Positions 31,822 through 40,965 of a stretch of DNA of 64,000 bases are shown one piece after another; position 1 is the stretch's first letter; each line of letters begins with the position of its first letter. A program made the position numbers and the translations under genes. This DNA comes from Sulfurimonas sp. (lineage in GTDB: Bacteria > Campylobacterota > Campylobacteria > Campylobacterales > Sulfurimonadaceae), in contig NZ_JACUTS010000001.1 of NCBI RefSeq assembly GCF_014859695.1, forward strand, positions 1-64,000, given 5' to 3'. The notes under the pieces were generated by a model. That model was not told the DNA's origin, did no database searches, and was given only the letters and a program-made list of their open reading frames with translations.

Positions 31822-32253
31822 ATGGTAAAGTTCAAGATTATTCTATTTTCGTTGCTGGTGTTTATGTTTTTAGGTTGTGAGAAAGGAGATAGTAACGGTC
31901 CTGCAAAAATAAACTGGGACAGAGATATGTGTGACAGATGTGTTATGGTCATAAGTGACAGAAAGCATGCATTGCAGCTCAAAGACCCAAATACAAGAAG
32001 AGTCTATAAGTTTGATGATATAGGCTGTATGGCATTATGGTTTATTGAAGAAAACATTGAGTATAAAGAGAGTGCTGCTATCTGGATTACAGATGCTTAC
32101 ACGGGAGAGTGGATAAATGCAAGAGAGGCGTTTTACACAACTAACAATATAACTCCTATGGCATTTGGATTTAGTGCTTATGAATCAAAAGAGTATATAA
32201 AAGCGGGCGAAGAAGTCATCGCCTATGATGAGGTATTAAAAAGAATAAAATGA
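31822..32253 (+). CDS. nosL: NosL family lipoprotein
   Basis: Lipobox FLGCEKGD; MCDRCVMVISDRKHALQL, YKFDDIGCMALW. Confidence 0.85.
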   Translation: MVKFKIILFSLLVFMFLGCEKGDSNGPAKINWDRDMCDRCVMVISDRKHALQLKDPNTRRVYKFDDIGCMALWFIEENIEYKESAAIWITDAYTGEWINAREAFYTTNNITPMAFGFSAYESKEYIKAGEEVIAYDEVLKRIK

Positions 32254-32879
32254 GAGTACATTTAGAAAATATAGTTCTTTTTAAAAATATTGATGAAGAG
32301 ACAATTAACAAGATAGAAAATTTTACTACAGAGCACAGAGTTAGCAAAGACAATATTGTATTTTATGAGGGCGATGAGCCTAAATACCTATATCTTTTGG
32401 TTAAGGGCGTGATTAAGCTTTATAAAACATCATCAAATCATAAAGAGGTAGTGCTTAAATACTTTCATGACAATGAGCTTATAGGCGAAGTTGCAAATTT
32501 TGAAGGTATGCCATACCCTGCGACCGCAAAAGCATACAGCGATGTGGAGTTTTTGAAGATAGATTTTGAGAAGCTAAAAGAGGTCATCTTTTCAAATCCC
32601 AATATGGCATTTAATATTCAAACCTCTCTTATAAAAAAGATTAAAAACCTCGAAAATATCATATCTACCAACTTGGTTCTAGACTCAAAAGAGAGAGTCG
32701 CTAAATATATCTACAACCATTCGGAAGATTTTTTTGAGACTAAAAACATAGAGATAGCAGAAGTTCTCGGCGTCTCGCCTGAAACACTCTCTAGAATACT
32801 TAAGTTTTTCAAAGACAAAGAGATAATCAATGTCAAAACCAAATTTGCAGACAAAGAGGCTCTAAGAGAGTTTTTTTAA
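32250..32879 (+). CDS. Crp/Fnr family transcriptional regulator
   Basis: cNMP-like barrel plus HTH (EIAEVLGVSPETLSRILKFFKDKEII). Confidence 0.9.
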   Translation: MRVHLENIVLFKNIDEETINKIENFTTEHRVSKDNIVFYEGDEPKYLYLLVKGVIKLYKTSSNHKEVVLKYFHDNELIGEVANFEGMPYPATAKAYSDVEFLKIDFEKLKEVIFSNPNMAFNIQTSLIKKIKNLENIISTNLVLDSKERVAKYIYNHSEDFFETKNIEIAEVLGVSPETLSRILKFFKDKEIINVKTKFADKEALREFF

Positions 32880-32963
32880 AAATAGAGATAGAACTGACCT
32901 ATATCAACGCCAAGAGCTCTTCGCTTAGTTAAAATACTTCAATTTTAATCCACGGAGGGAAGA

Positions 32964-34088
32964 ATGCGTTATTTTTTTTTATTGCTAGGTGCAATTCTAT
33001 TTGCAGCTCACTTAGAGGCAAGCGAGAGCAAGGTGTGCCAGGCTTGCCACCCGATAATCTATGATGAGTATTACGAATCTTCTCACCGCAACGCATCTAT
33101 TTATAACAATCCAATCCATAAAGCTATGTGGGAGAAACACCCAAAAGACGAGAAGGGGTACACTTGCGCAAAGTGCCACTCTCCAAGTGATTTAGAGGTT
33201 CTTCAAAGCGGAATCGTTACAAAAAATGAGACTCAGGTAGAAGAGCCGATCTCTTGTATCTACTGTCACAGCATAAAAGATGTTCAAGTGGGTGAGAGTT
33301 CAAACAGCAATATTTTAGTCGATAAAAAACGCGAATTCTATACAGCTCAAGAGGGTAAAAAGGGCAGTGCAGAGTATGAGATGGAGTCCTCATGGTTTGG
33401 ATTAAAAAAGGAGCCAAAGAGCTCTCCCTATCACAAGATTGACTATGACAACGAAAACTACTATAGCGGAAATGCCTGTATGGGATGTCACTCTCATGCA
33501 AATAACGATCACGGTTTTGATATAACGATGCTTGACGCACTAATAAGCAAAGATGACAAAAATAGCTGTGTTACATGCCATATGCCGCAGGTTATCGGCT
33601 CAAAAGTCACAATACATGAGACAAAAACACATGCGTATCACGGTATCGCGGGGATTTACCACAAAAGCACGAACATGGGAGAATATATTGACTTTAATCT
33701 CTCAAAAAAGAGTGATAGCTTTAGTGTAAACGTCATAAACAGATCAAATCATGCTCTTTTTGGACAGGCATTTAGACAGGGAATTTTAAAAGCAGAAATA
33801 AAGAGGGGCGATAAGACAATTACGCTTGAGCCTTTTATATTTGAGAGAATATTGGCTCGTGATGGCGTAGAGGTTATGCCGTGGGAAGCGAATGAGGCTA
33901 TAAAAGATACCCTTATTTATGCAAAAAGAGAGGTTTTATTTAATGAGACTCTTCTTGGTGGAGATAAGCTTACCCTAACTCTGGGAGTTCAAAGAATATC
34001 TCAAGAGGGTGCTAAAAAGCTTGGCTTAGAGCTTGACAAAGAGTTTACAAAATTTAGAGTTTTAAAAAGTGAGACATTTGGTTTTTAA
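32964..34088 (+). CDS. Pentaheme c-type cytochrome (cytochrome c554-like)
   Basis: Signal peptide and five CXXCH motifs: CQACH, CAKCH, CIYCH, CMGCH, CVTCH. Confidence 0.9.
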   Translation: MRYFFLLLGAILFAAHLEASESKVCQACHPIIYDEYYESSHRNASIYNNPIHKAMWEKHPKDEKGYTCAKCHSPSDLEVLQSGIVTKNETQVEEPISCIYCHSIKDVQVGESSNSNILVDKKREFYTAQEGKKGSAEYEMESSWFGLKKEPKSSPYHKIDYDNENYYSGNACMGCHSHANNDHGFDITMLDALISKDDKNSCVTCHMPQVIGSKVTIHETKTHAYHGIAGIYHKSTNMGEYIDFNLSKKSDSFSVNVINRSNHALFGQAFRQGILKAEIKRGDKTITLEPFIFERILARDGVEVMPWEANEAIKDTLIYAKREVLFNETLLGGDKLTLTLGVQRISQEGAKKLGLELDKEFTKFRVLKSETFGF

Positions 34089-34153
34089 GTAACAATTTTT
34101 TATATTTGTGTAAAATACCTTAATAAATAAAATATATATTACGGGTAGCATAA

Positions 34154-34846
34154 ATGGTACAAGAAGATGTACGAGTATTAATGGTGGAAGATGATGAGAT
34201 ACTAGCAGAGCTTATATCTGATTATCTTCACAATTGCGGAATAACAGTTGAAGTAAACTCTGACCCTACAACCGTAATAGAGCATCTTAAAAAAACAAAC
34301 TTTGATCTTATTATCCTTGATCTGACGCTTCCAAAGATGGACGGGTTATTTCTTTGTGAAAAGATCTCCGCCGCTTTTGATATTCCCATCATCATCTCAT
34401 CTGCAAGAGACGAGGTAAGCGACAAAGTTTTGGGTCTTGAGAAGGGTGCGGATGATTATCTCCCTAAGCCTTATGACCCTAGAGAGCTTGTTGCTAGAAT
34501 ACATGCAATGCTAAGGCGTAAAAAATCATCTTCATCCGCACCTCTTAAGGAAGAGATATTTGGAGATTTTAAAATTGACAAATCAAAGATGGTTATACAC
34601 CACAAAGATATTGCCCTTGATTTAACCGTAGCAGAGTACGGCGTTTTGTCCTTTTTTATCAATCAAAGAGGCATAGTGCTTAGCAGAGGAACGATTCTAG
34701 ATGCAGTTGAGGGTTTGAGCTGGGAGAGTGATGAGAGAAGTATAGATGTCATCATTAGTCGTTTGCGCTCAAAACTACTCGACAATCCAAGAGCTCCTAC
34801 ATATATAGAGTCTGTTCGCGGCATCGGTTACAGGATGAAGAGTTGA
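34154..34846 (+). CDS. OmpR/PhoB-type response regulator
   Basis: Receiver (VEDDEILAE, DLIILDLTLPKMDG) and winged-helix C-terminus. Confidence 0.95.
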   Translation: MVQEDVRVLMVEDDEILAELISDYLHNCGITVEVNSDPTTVIEHLKKTNFDLIILDLTLPKMDGLFLCEKISAAFDIPIIISSARDEVSDKVLGLEKGADDYLPKPYDPRELVARIHAMLRRKKSSSSAPLKEEIFGDFKIDKSKMVIHHKDIALDLTVAEYGVLSFFINQRGIVLSRGTILDAVEGLSWESDERSIDVIISRLRSKLLDNPRAPTYIESVRGIGYRMKS

Positions 34847-36054
34847 GTAGACACTCTATTTTATTTAAGATAGGGATCTTTTTCTCTATAGCATTTGTCA
34901 TAATCACAATTCTTTTTAAATTTATGTATGACTATGAGTTCTTATCGGTCAAAGAGAAGCTAAAGGGTCACTATCACAAAGTGGCAAGATACGTTATGCA
35001 GCACCACACGGGCATAGACTCCAACGAGGAGTTCTTGAAAAATCTGGAGAAAAAGCACATAAAAATAGTAGGGGATGATAAAGAAAAATTAGTGAAATTG
35101 CCAAAAAGCGATTCCATATCGTGCGGAATGCTCTACTTTGATCTTTACGAGAGGGATGGATACAGGTATCTTGTAACGCCGGATGTAACCGGAGGACTTA
35201 TTTTAAAAGATATGAATACCAAACCGATAAACGTATACTATATGTGGTGGCTTTATGGCGCTTTTGTATTCGTATTTTTGGCTCTCTTTCTCTCCATTGC
35301 AATAAGCATGTACCCACTAAAACATCTACAGACGCAGATTCGGCGTTTTGGAGAGGGAGATATGGATATTGATCTTGCATCTAAGGGAAAAGATGAGATT
35401 GCAGAGGTCTCAAACGAGTTTGACAAAGCAGTTAAAAAGATAAAAGCGATGATAAACTCAAGAGCAATATTTATACGAAATATAACACATGAGTTGAAAA
35501 CACCCATAACAAAAGGGAGACTCTCCTTGGAGTTCTTGGAGGAGTCTCGTACAAAAGATATTCTTACAAATGTTTTTTTGCGCCTAAACCTACTTACCAG
35601 AGAGATTGTGCAGATTGAGAACATAACCGCGTGTGACTGCAATATAGACAAAAAGAGCTACCATCTGACAGATATTTTAGACAATGCTGCAGATCTGCTC
35701 TTTTTGGAACCTGAGAGCATAAAAAACAATCTTGATAACAGAGTTGTTGAGGTTGATTTTGATCTTATGAGCATAGCGTTTAAAAATCTTATTGATAATG
35801 GCATAAAGTACTCAATAGATTCTGAAGTTTACCTTGATCTTCAAGGCAATGAACTTGCATTTTGCAGCAAAGGCGATAAGCTACAATATCCTCTTGAGTA
35901 CTATACGCAACCTTTTACAAAGTGCGATACAAACTTGAGTGAGAGTTTCGGGCTGGGTCTTTACATAGTAAACTACATTTTAGAAAAACATGACTACTCT
36001 CTATTATACAGCTACAAAGATGGCATCAACTCTTTTACTATAACGCTTTGTTAA
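34843..36054 (+). CDS. ArsS-like sensor histidine kinase
   Basis: 2 TM, HAMP, RNITHELKTPITKGRLSLEFLEE, LGLYIVNYIL ATPase. Confidence 0.92.
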   Translation: MSRHSILFKIGIFFSIAFVIITILFKFMYDYEFLSVKEKLKGHYHKVARYVMQHHTGIDSNEEFLKNLEKKHIKIVGDDKEKLVKLPKSDSISCGMLYFDLYERDGYRYLVTPDVTGGLILKDMNTKPINVYYMWWLYGAFVFVFLALFLSIAISMYPLKHLQTQIRRFGEGDMDIDLASKGKDEIAEVSNEFDKAVKKIKAMINSRAIFIRNITHELKTPITKGRLSLEFLEESRTKDILTNVFLRLNLLTREIVQIENITACDCNIDKKSYHLTDILDNAADLLFLEPESIKNNLDNRVVEVDFDLMSIAFKNLIDNGIKYSIDSEVYLDLQGNELAFCSKGDKLQYPLEYYTQPFTKCDTNLSESFGLGLYIVNYILEKHDYSLLYSYKDGINSFTITLC

Positions 36055-36104
36055 CAATTCATTAACAAAAAGTTAACACCCAATTTATAAAGCTCTCTTA
36101 TACT
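36050..36104 (+). promoter_or_regulatory. Direct-repeat operator plus -10 upstream of porin
   Basis: TTAACA at 36051, 36062, 36073 (11-bp periodicity); TATACT at 36099 20 nt after the last repeat. Confidence 0.65.
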
Positions 36105-36172
36105 ACATTTATGCAGTTTGAACTCAAAGTAGTTTTAAACTACAGATAAAATTCTAAAAAAAAGGGTTATGG

Positions 36173-37552
36173 ATGAAAAAAGCTATAAAATTGTCCTTAG
36201 CGGCAGCTTTGGCAGGCGGAGCAATGCTTCAGGCGGCAGATGTTGATATTAATGGTTACAGAGGTGGAAGTATTGATTTAATGCTAAAGGCGATGACCGT
36301 AATAGATGATGAGAAAAATGGTTTTGCACCGAGCAACGGAAGTGGTTATTTGGTAAAGCTTAAGTATGAAACCCCTGATGTTTGGCTAGATGGTCTAAAA
36401 GTCGGTGTTGGTATGTATGTCAATGGTGATGCTGGTTTAACAGAATGGGATGAAAAAGGTGCTCCAACTTATGATAAAGGCGCATACGGGATGGTTGTTG
36501 ATGTGGATGGTGAATCAAAAGCACTTATGGGTGAGTTTTATCTCTCATACAAACATCAGTATTTTGATGCAAAATTTGGACGTCAAACACTTGACACTCC
36601 GCTTACAAAGATAAATACATCTCTTATGCCAAACTTCTATGAGGCGTATATGTTAGGTACAAACGTAATAGAGGGTCTTCGTTTAACTGCAGGTCAGATC
36701 ACAAAAATGTCTCTTGGTTCCCGTGCAGCACCGGATTGGGGAATAATAGGTGAAAATACAGGAACGGCAGGCGTTGCTGTTAACATTGAACAGTTAGGCG
36801 GAGACATTGAGCAAGCTAAGTTTTACAATATGGGAACAATAGCTGGTAAAGACAGCACGGCAGGGCGTACTGTGATTGGTGCTACATATACGGGTATAAA
36901 AAATCTTAAAGCTGATTTTTGGGTTTATCACTCTGATGATATAGCAAATGACATATATGCAGAGGTAGGCTATAAAATCCCAGTCTCTGAAGGTATGGCA
37001 GTAAACTTAAATGCTCAGTACTTAATGCAAAAAGATACTGGCGATAGTTTGGCAGGCGAGAGAGACTTTAATATGTTCGGTGCAAAAGTCGCACTTGGTA
37101 CTAAAAAGTGGGGAGTTTTTGCTGCATACAATCAGTCTGGAAAAAAAGATGATCTTGGAGCTAACCAAGAGGGGCAATACTTTAATGCTTGGGGAGCAGA
37201 CCCTGCATATACAAGCTCTATCTTCTCTCGTAACGCATACCGTGAAGATGTAGATGCATATAAAGTAGGTGCTCACTACGTTATTATGAAAGGCTTGAGA
37301 GTAAGTGTTGACTATGCTAACTACGGTAAATCTGCATCATCTGCAGGTAATGTTGCAGCGCTAACAAAATTAGCTATGGATGATGCGTACGAGGTTGATA
37401 TAGGTGTTAACTATAGAGCAAATGAAAACTGGTTTTTCAGAGTATTTAATGCAAGACGTGTAAGTGAGTTTAACGGTACTACTCCAAGTGCATTTGACGA
37501 TCATGAAAGACGTCAAAACCACTACCGTGCTGTAGCGGTATACAACTTCTAA
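36173..37552 (+). CDS. Opr family outer-membrane porin
   Basis: Signal peptide, FGRQTLDTPL, beta-barrel pattern, terminal aromatic VAVYNF. Confidence 0.85.
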   Translation: MKKAIKLSLAAALAGGAMLQAADVDINGYRGGSIDLMLKAMTVIDDEKNGFAPSNGSGYLVKLKYETPDVWLDGLKVGVGMYVNGDAGLTEWDEKGAPTYDKGAYGMVVDVDGESKALMGEFYLSYKHQYFDAKFGRQTLDTPLTKINTSLMPNFYEAYMLGTNVIEGLRLTAGQITKMSLGSRAAPDWGIIGENTGTAGVAVNIEQLGGDIEQAKFYNMGTIAGKDSTAGRTVIGATYTGIKNLKADFWVYHSDDIANDIYAEVGYKIPVSEGMAVNLNAQYLMQKDTGDSLAGERDFNMFGAKVALGTKKWGVFAAYNQSGKKDDLGANQEGQYFNAWGADPAYTSSIFSRNAYREDVDAYKVGAHYVIMKGLRVSVDYANYGKSASSAGNVAALTKLAMDDAYEVDIGVNYRANENWFFRVFNARRVSEFNGTTPSAFDDHERRQNHYRAVAVYNF

Positions 37553-37573
37553 CACTTAATTTTCTCCTACAAG

Positions 37574-37642
37574 ATTGCCGGACTAGTCTGGCAATAAACT
37601 CTCCTGTTTTAATTTTTATAGGCTCTCTTCTCAAGAGCCTAT
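37574..37642 (+). terminator. Two consecutive hairpins downstream of porin
   Basis: ATTGCCGGAC-TA-GTCTGGCAAT (37574-37595) and ATAGGCTCT-N7-AGAGCCTAT (37618-37642). Confidence 0.6.
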
Positions 37643-37876
37643 ATTCCCAATAATATTTCTTGTTTAAATAAATATTTATAGTTCAATCTTCTCTCTTTTG
37701 CAGCTGTCTAACATATAAATAGTGCATACACTTTAGCTATAACTATCTATGCATATTTGGCTATGCTTTGAACTGTTTTGTATGCTGTATTAGTAGTTTT
37801 AAGATGTGAGGGTTTTACTTTTTAACTGTTTATAATTAAGTATTTTTTGGGGAATTATATAGTTTATAAGAGGTAT

Positions 37877-37902
37877 CAAACTCTCGCAAAAGCGGGAGTT
37901 TG
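37877..37902 (-). terminator. Hairpin downstream of DUF302 gene
   Basis: CAAACTCTCGC-AAAA-GCGGGAGTTTG, one wobble pair. Confidence 0.55.
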
Positions 37903-37915
37903 AAGGGAGTTTTAG

Positions 37916-38383
37916 TTACTCCATTTCCATTGAATCTTCAATAGCCTTAGTAACTTTTTTCTCTAATTTTACAAGAGATTGGTACGCTTTAGAGTCTCTA
38001 GGAGCCGATGAAGGACGAACGTATAAAACTGTAGTTACACCATCTTTTTCAGTAAGTGTGATACGAATTGGGCAGTAAGCCATCATATCTGAATCTTGGT
38101 TGATAATGTCGTTACCGAATTTACCGTTACATGCAACAAGCGTTCTAACTGCAGTTAAACCTGCTTTGTTAAACTCAGCGCCAAACTTCTTATCTAGACC
38201 TTTTTGTTTAAACTCCTCTAAAATATCCAGCTGCCAAACAACAACAAGCATCTCTTGCTTGAACTTTGCAAGCATATTCTCTAGAACCTTATCAACAGGA
38301 GCTTTGTAGCTTACCTTATAAACGTTACTCTCTGCAGCCCATACCGACACAGTCAATAAACACGCCAATAGAATCTTTCTCAT
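37916..38383 (-). CDS. DUF302 family secreted protein
   Basis: Signal peptide; VYKVSYKAPVDKVLENMLAKFKQEM; AAGGA RBS before ATG at 38383. Confidence 0.8.
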   Translation of the reverse strand: MRKILLACLLTVSVWAAESNVYKVSYKAPVDKVLENMLAKFKQEMLVVVWQLDILEEFKQKGLDKKFGAEFNKAGLTAVRTLVACNGKFGNDIINQDSDMMAYCPIRITLTEKDGVTTVLYVRPSSAPRDSKAYQSLVKLEKKVTKAIEDSMEME

Positions 38384-38458
38384 TTTACACATCCTTTGAA
38401 TTTTACCCTATAGCGGGCTTTAATACTAAATCTCTTGTTAAAGAGATTTATTGTTACA

Positions 38459-38513
38459 AGTATATGTGGTTTGTATGAATTAGATGTTAACTTTTTGTTA
38501 ATAGAGTGTTAAT
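38459..38513 (-). promoter_or_regulatory. Direct-repeat operator plus -10 upstream of DUF302 gene
   Basis: GTTAA at 38486, 38497, 38508 (11-bp periodicity); minus-strand ATTAACAAAAAGTTAACA then 20 nt then TATACT (38464..38459). Confidence 0.65.
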
Positions 38514-38523
38514 GTGCACTCTA

Positions 38524-39021
38524 TTAGAGCCTTCCGTTGAGCAGTCTGATGAGAGCGTCCGATATTTGGTTGAAAGCAAATACTCTTTTACCGTTGTGTT
38601 TAGAAGCAAATTTATTGGCTGCTTCATATGTTGCAAACGGTACCAAATCATCGCCCGCAGGTGAAATCACATTACTTCCGTATACAAAAAAGGCGCCTTT
38701 TGCATTTATGGGCTTGAGTGTGTCAAAATCGGTAACTAAAATTTCTTTAAAATCTTCCTCTTCTTTGACACCGATATCAAACCATCTGCCGGGCTGTAGA
38801 TAAAACTCCATCATTGACTTTGGAGATGAAAAGAAGAGTTTTTTGCCGTTTGTCAGCTCTATTTTACAAGCCCACATGGGCGCTTCATATACCTTTATTT
38901 TCCTTACTACACACGTGCTCTCTTTATCAAAATCCATCTTGTAAGAGTCGTTTGCGCTCAAGCTTGAAATAGGCAAGAGAGATAGAGCAATTACCAGTGA
39001 TGCGAATATTTTTTTGTACAT
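38524..39021 (-). CDS. NosL-like protein lacking the CxxC motif
   Basis: Signal peptide; KLFFSSPKSMMEF...FFVYGSNVISPAGDDLVPFATYEAANKFASKHNGKRVFAF NosL C-terminal pattern. Confidence 0.75.
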   Translation of the reverse strand: MYKKIFASLVIALSLLPISSLSANDSYKMDFDKESTCVVRKIKVYEAPMWACKIELTNGKKLFFSSPKSMMEFYLQPGRWFDIGVKEEEDFKEILVTDFDTLKPINAKGAFFVYGSNVISPAGDDLVPFATYEAANKFASKHNGKRVFAFNQISDALIRLLNGRL

Positions 39022-39032
39022 AAAAACTCCTT

Positions 39033-39860
39033 TTAAACCAAATCTTTTTTTTCAAATATTTTAAAACCGCCGTAAGCAAAAGCCAGCCCCAAAAGAAGAG
39101 GATAGCCGATGGACACAAGAACAAACACGCTTTGACTCATAAGGTCAAGTATATAAAAGGCAACAGGTCCCATAACTGTAAGTTCAGGATCAAAAAGAGA
39201 TATAGCGGCCACCCTGAAGAGTTCCATGGGGTTAATCATAGCTATAAATATAATCAACTCCTCGTTTATTCTTTGCTGCATCATAAGCGAGATAAGCGCT
39301 ATATCTATAAAAGCGAGCAGAAATATCCAGACAAAGAACGAGATTCCAAGAGCAACTTCGGATGATTTTACAAACGAAGAGATGAAAAATGCTATACCTA
39401 AAAAAGCGCTAGAGAGTGAGAAGAGAAGCCCAGTATATAAAAAAAAGATACTCCACGGAATTGCCGCACCTTTTATAAAACCAAAAATTATAGCAATAAT
39501 CATGGCAAAAAGAACGGGAAGATATACCGTGATAAACCTTCCTATGATCTTGCCCCAGTAATACTGCCTGAGCGATATAGGAAACGAGAGCATATACTCA
39601 AGTATATGGTTGTCTCTGTCACCGGAGATGGAGCGAACCGTGGTTATGAGTATAAATATAGGAAGTATAACTATCGTGATTTGGATATACATAAGCAGAA
39701 GTCTGCTGAGTCCGCTAAACCCCATGACCTGAGATTCCGTCACTCCTGCTATAAAAAAGAGGGCAATTAACCCTCCAAATACAAGAGAGTAGACCAAAAA
39801 CCATTTGGCTCTTATAGACTCTTTGAGATCTAGATATGCGATTAAATATAAATTTTTCAA
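39033..39860 (-). CDS. nosY: Nos ABC transporter permease
   Basis: 6-TM ABC-2 type permease next to nosF. Confidence 0.88.
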   Translation of the reverse strand: MKNLYLIAYLDLKESIRAKWFLVYSLVFGGLIALFFIAGVTESQVMGFSGLSRLLLMYIQITIVILPIFILITTVRSISGDRDNHILEYMLSFPISLRQYYWGKIIGRFITVYLPVLFAMIIAIIFGFIKGAAIPWSIFFLYTGLLFSLSSAFLGIAFFISSFVKSSEVALGISFFVWIFLLAFIDIALISLMMQQRINEELIIFIAMINPMELFRVAAISLFDPELTVMGPVAFYILDLMSQSVFVLVSIGYPLLLGLAFAYGGFKIFEKKDLV

Positions 39861-39869
39861 ATCAATCCT

Positions 39870-40343
39870 TTAGTGTTCGAGTATCTGTTTTCTAATTTTT
39901 GGATTTCCCATATGTTCGCCTCTGAGTATTCTGAGTTTAACCTCGTCTATTTTTACAGTGTTCTCTTTTTTGAGTTCATACGCACCGAATCCATAGTTCA
40001 TTGGGGTCTTCTCATTGAAACTAAAGTATGCTTTTGACGCATCTATGTATTTTTGCGTATCGTTCGTAAAAACCTCTGCTTTGTAGATGTTTATGTTTTT
40101 TTCTTGGCTCCAAAGAACAAGACATCCAACATCGTCAAAACCGTAGTTTCTATTTTGTACTTGAAGCTTTGCCGTATAAATATTTGATGCAGGAAGCTCC
40201 ATCTTGCATTTTGGGCAGACCTCATTGTGTTTGCCGCCACTATCTTCAGAAGAGAGAGAGTTTGATGAATTGCAGCCTGATATAAAAAACAGAAGCATAA
40301 AATTTAAGATAAAAAATAAAGATTTAAAGTCTTTCATCTGCAA
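39870..40343 (-). CDS. nosL: NosL family lipoprotein
   Basis: Lipobox FISGCNSS; VCPKCKMELPASN, YGFDDVGCLVLW. Confidence 0.88.
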   Translation of the reverse strand: MQMKDFKSLFFILNFMLLFFISGCNSSNSLSSEDSGGKHNEVCPKCKMELPASNIYTAKLQVQNRNYGFDDVGCLVLWSQEKNINIYKAEVFTNDTQKYIDASKAYFSFNEKTPMNYGFGAYELKKENTVKIDEVKLRILRGEHMGNPKIRKQILEH

Positions 40344-40962
40344 CTACTTTTCCCATGTCCATATATATTTGCCTGTTTACCAATCCTTGAACCTCTTCTA
40401 CCCTGTGTGTGACAAAAAGAAGAATTTTTTCATCTTCATTTTCTTGTAAAAGTCTATAGAAGTCATCTCTTGCCTTTGGATCAAGATTTGCAGTAGGCTC
40501 GTCATATATAATGATGCTGCTTTTTTTGGCTAAACTGATTGAAATAAGCAGTTTTTGCTTCATTCCACCGCTTAGTTTAAAAAATGACTTGTAAAGGTTT
40601 CCTTTGATGTCAAGCTTCATCTCGTTTGAGTAGTGCTCAATAAGCTCTTTGTCTATATCGGTGCTCATGCAGACATACTGCATCAGTTCTTGGATATTTA
40701 ATTTTATGGGAGGGGGAAGCTGCGGTACAAAACTGACATTTTGCAGCACCTTTACCCTCTCTTTAATCGGGCAAAAACCATCTACAAGAACTCTTCCCGA
40801 ATCAGGATGGTAGTACCCCAGAATTGCGCGGATAAGGGTTGTTTTTCCCGCACCGTTAGCACCCATTAGTGCTATAGAATCATTTTTATTGAACTCGCAA
40901 CTCACACTGTCAAGAGATATATGCTCGCCGAATTTTTTTGTAAGGTTTGAAATAGTTATCAT
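40324..40962 (-). CDS. nosF: Nos ABC transporter ATPase
   Basis: GANGAGKTTLIRAILG, LSGGMKQKL, IIYDEPTANLDP. Confidence 0.92.
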   Translation of the reverse strand: MITISNLTKKFGEHISLDSVSCEFNKNDSIALMGANGAGKTTLIRAILGYYHPDSGRVLVDGFCPIKERVKVLQNVSFVPQLPPPIKLNIQELMQYVCMSTDIDKELIEHYSNEMKLDIKGNLYKSFFKLSGGMKQKLLISISLAKKSSIIIYDEPTANLDPKARDDFYRLLQENEDEKILLFVTHRVEEVQGLVNRQIYMDMGKVVADERL

Positions 40963-40965
40963 TTT

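Noticed and set aside
33217-33540. 107-aa ORF antisense to the pentaheme cytochrome
   Set aside because: Antisense shadow ORF; sense strand carries five CXXCH motifs.
37643-37876. Intergenic gap after the porin considered as an ncRNA locus
   Set aside because: AT-rich with terminator hairpins at both edges but no convincing internal structure or promoter that I could support.
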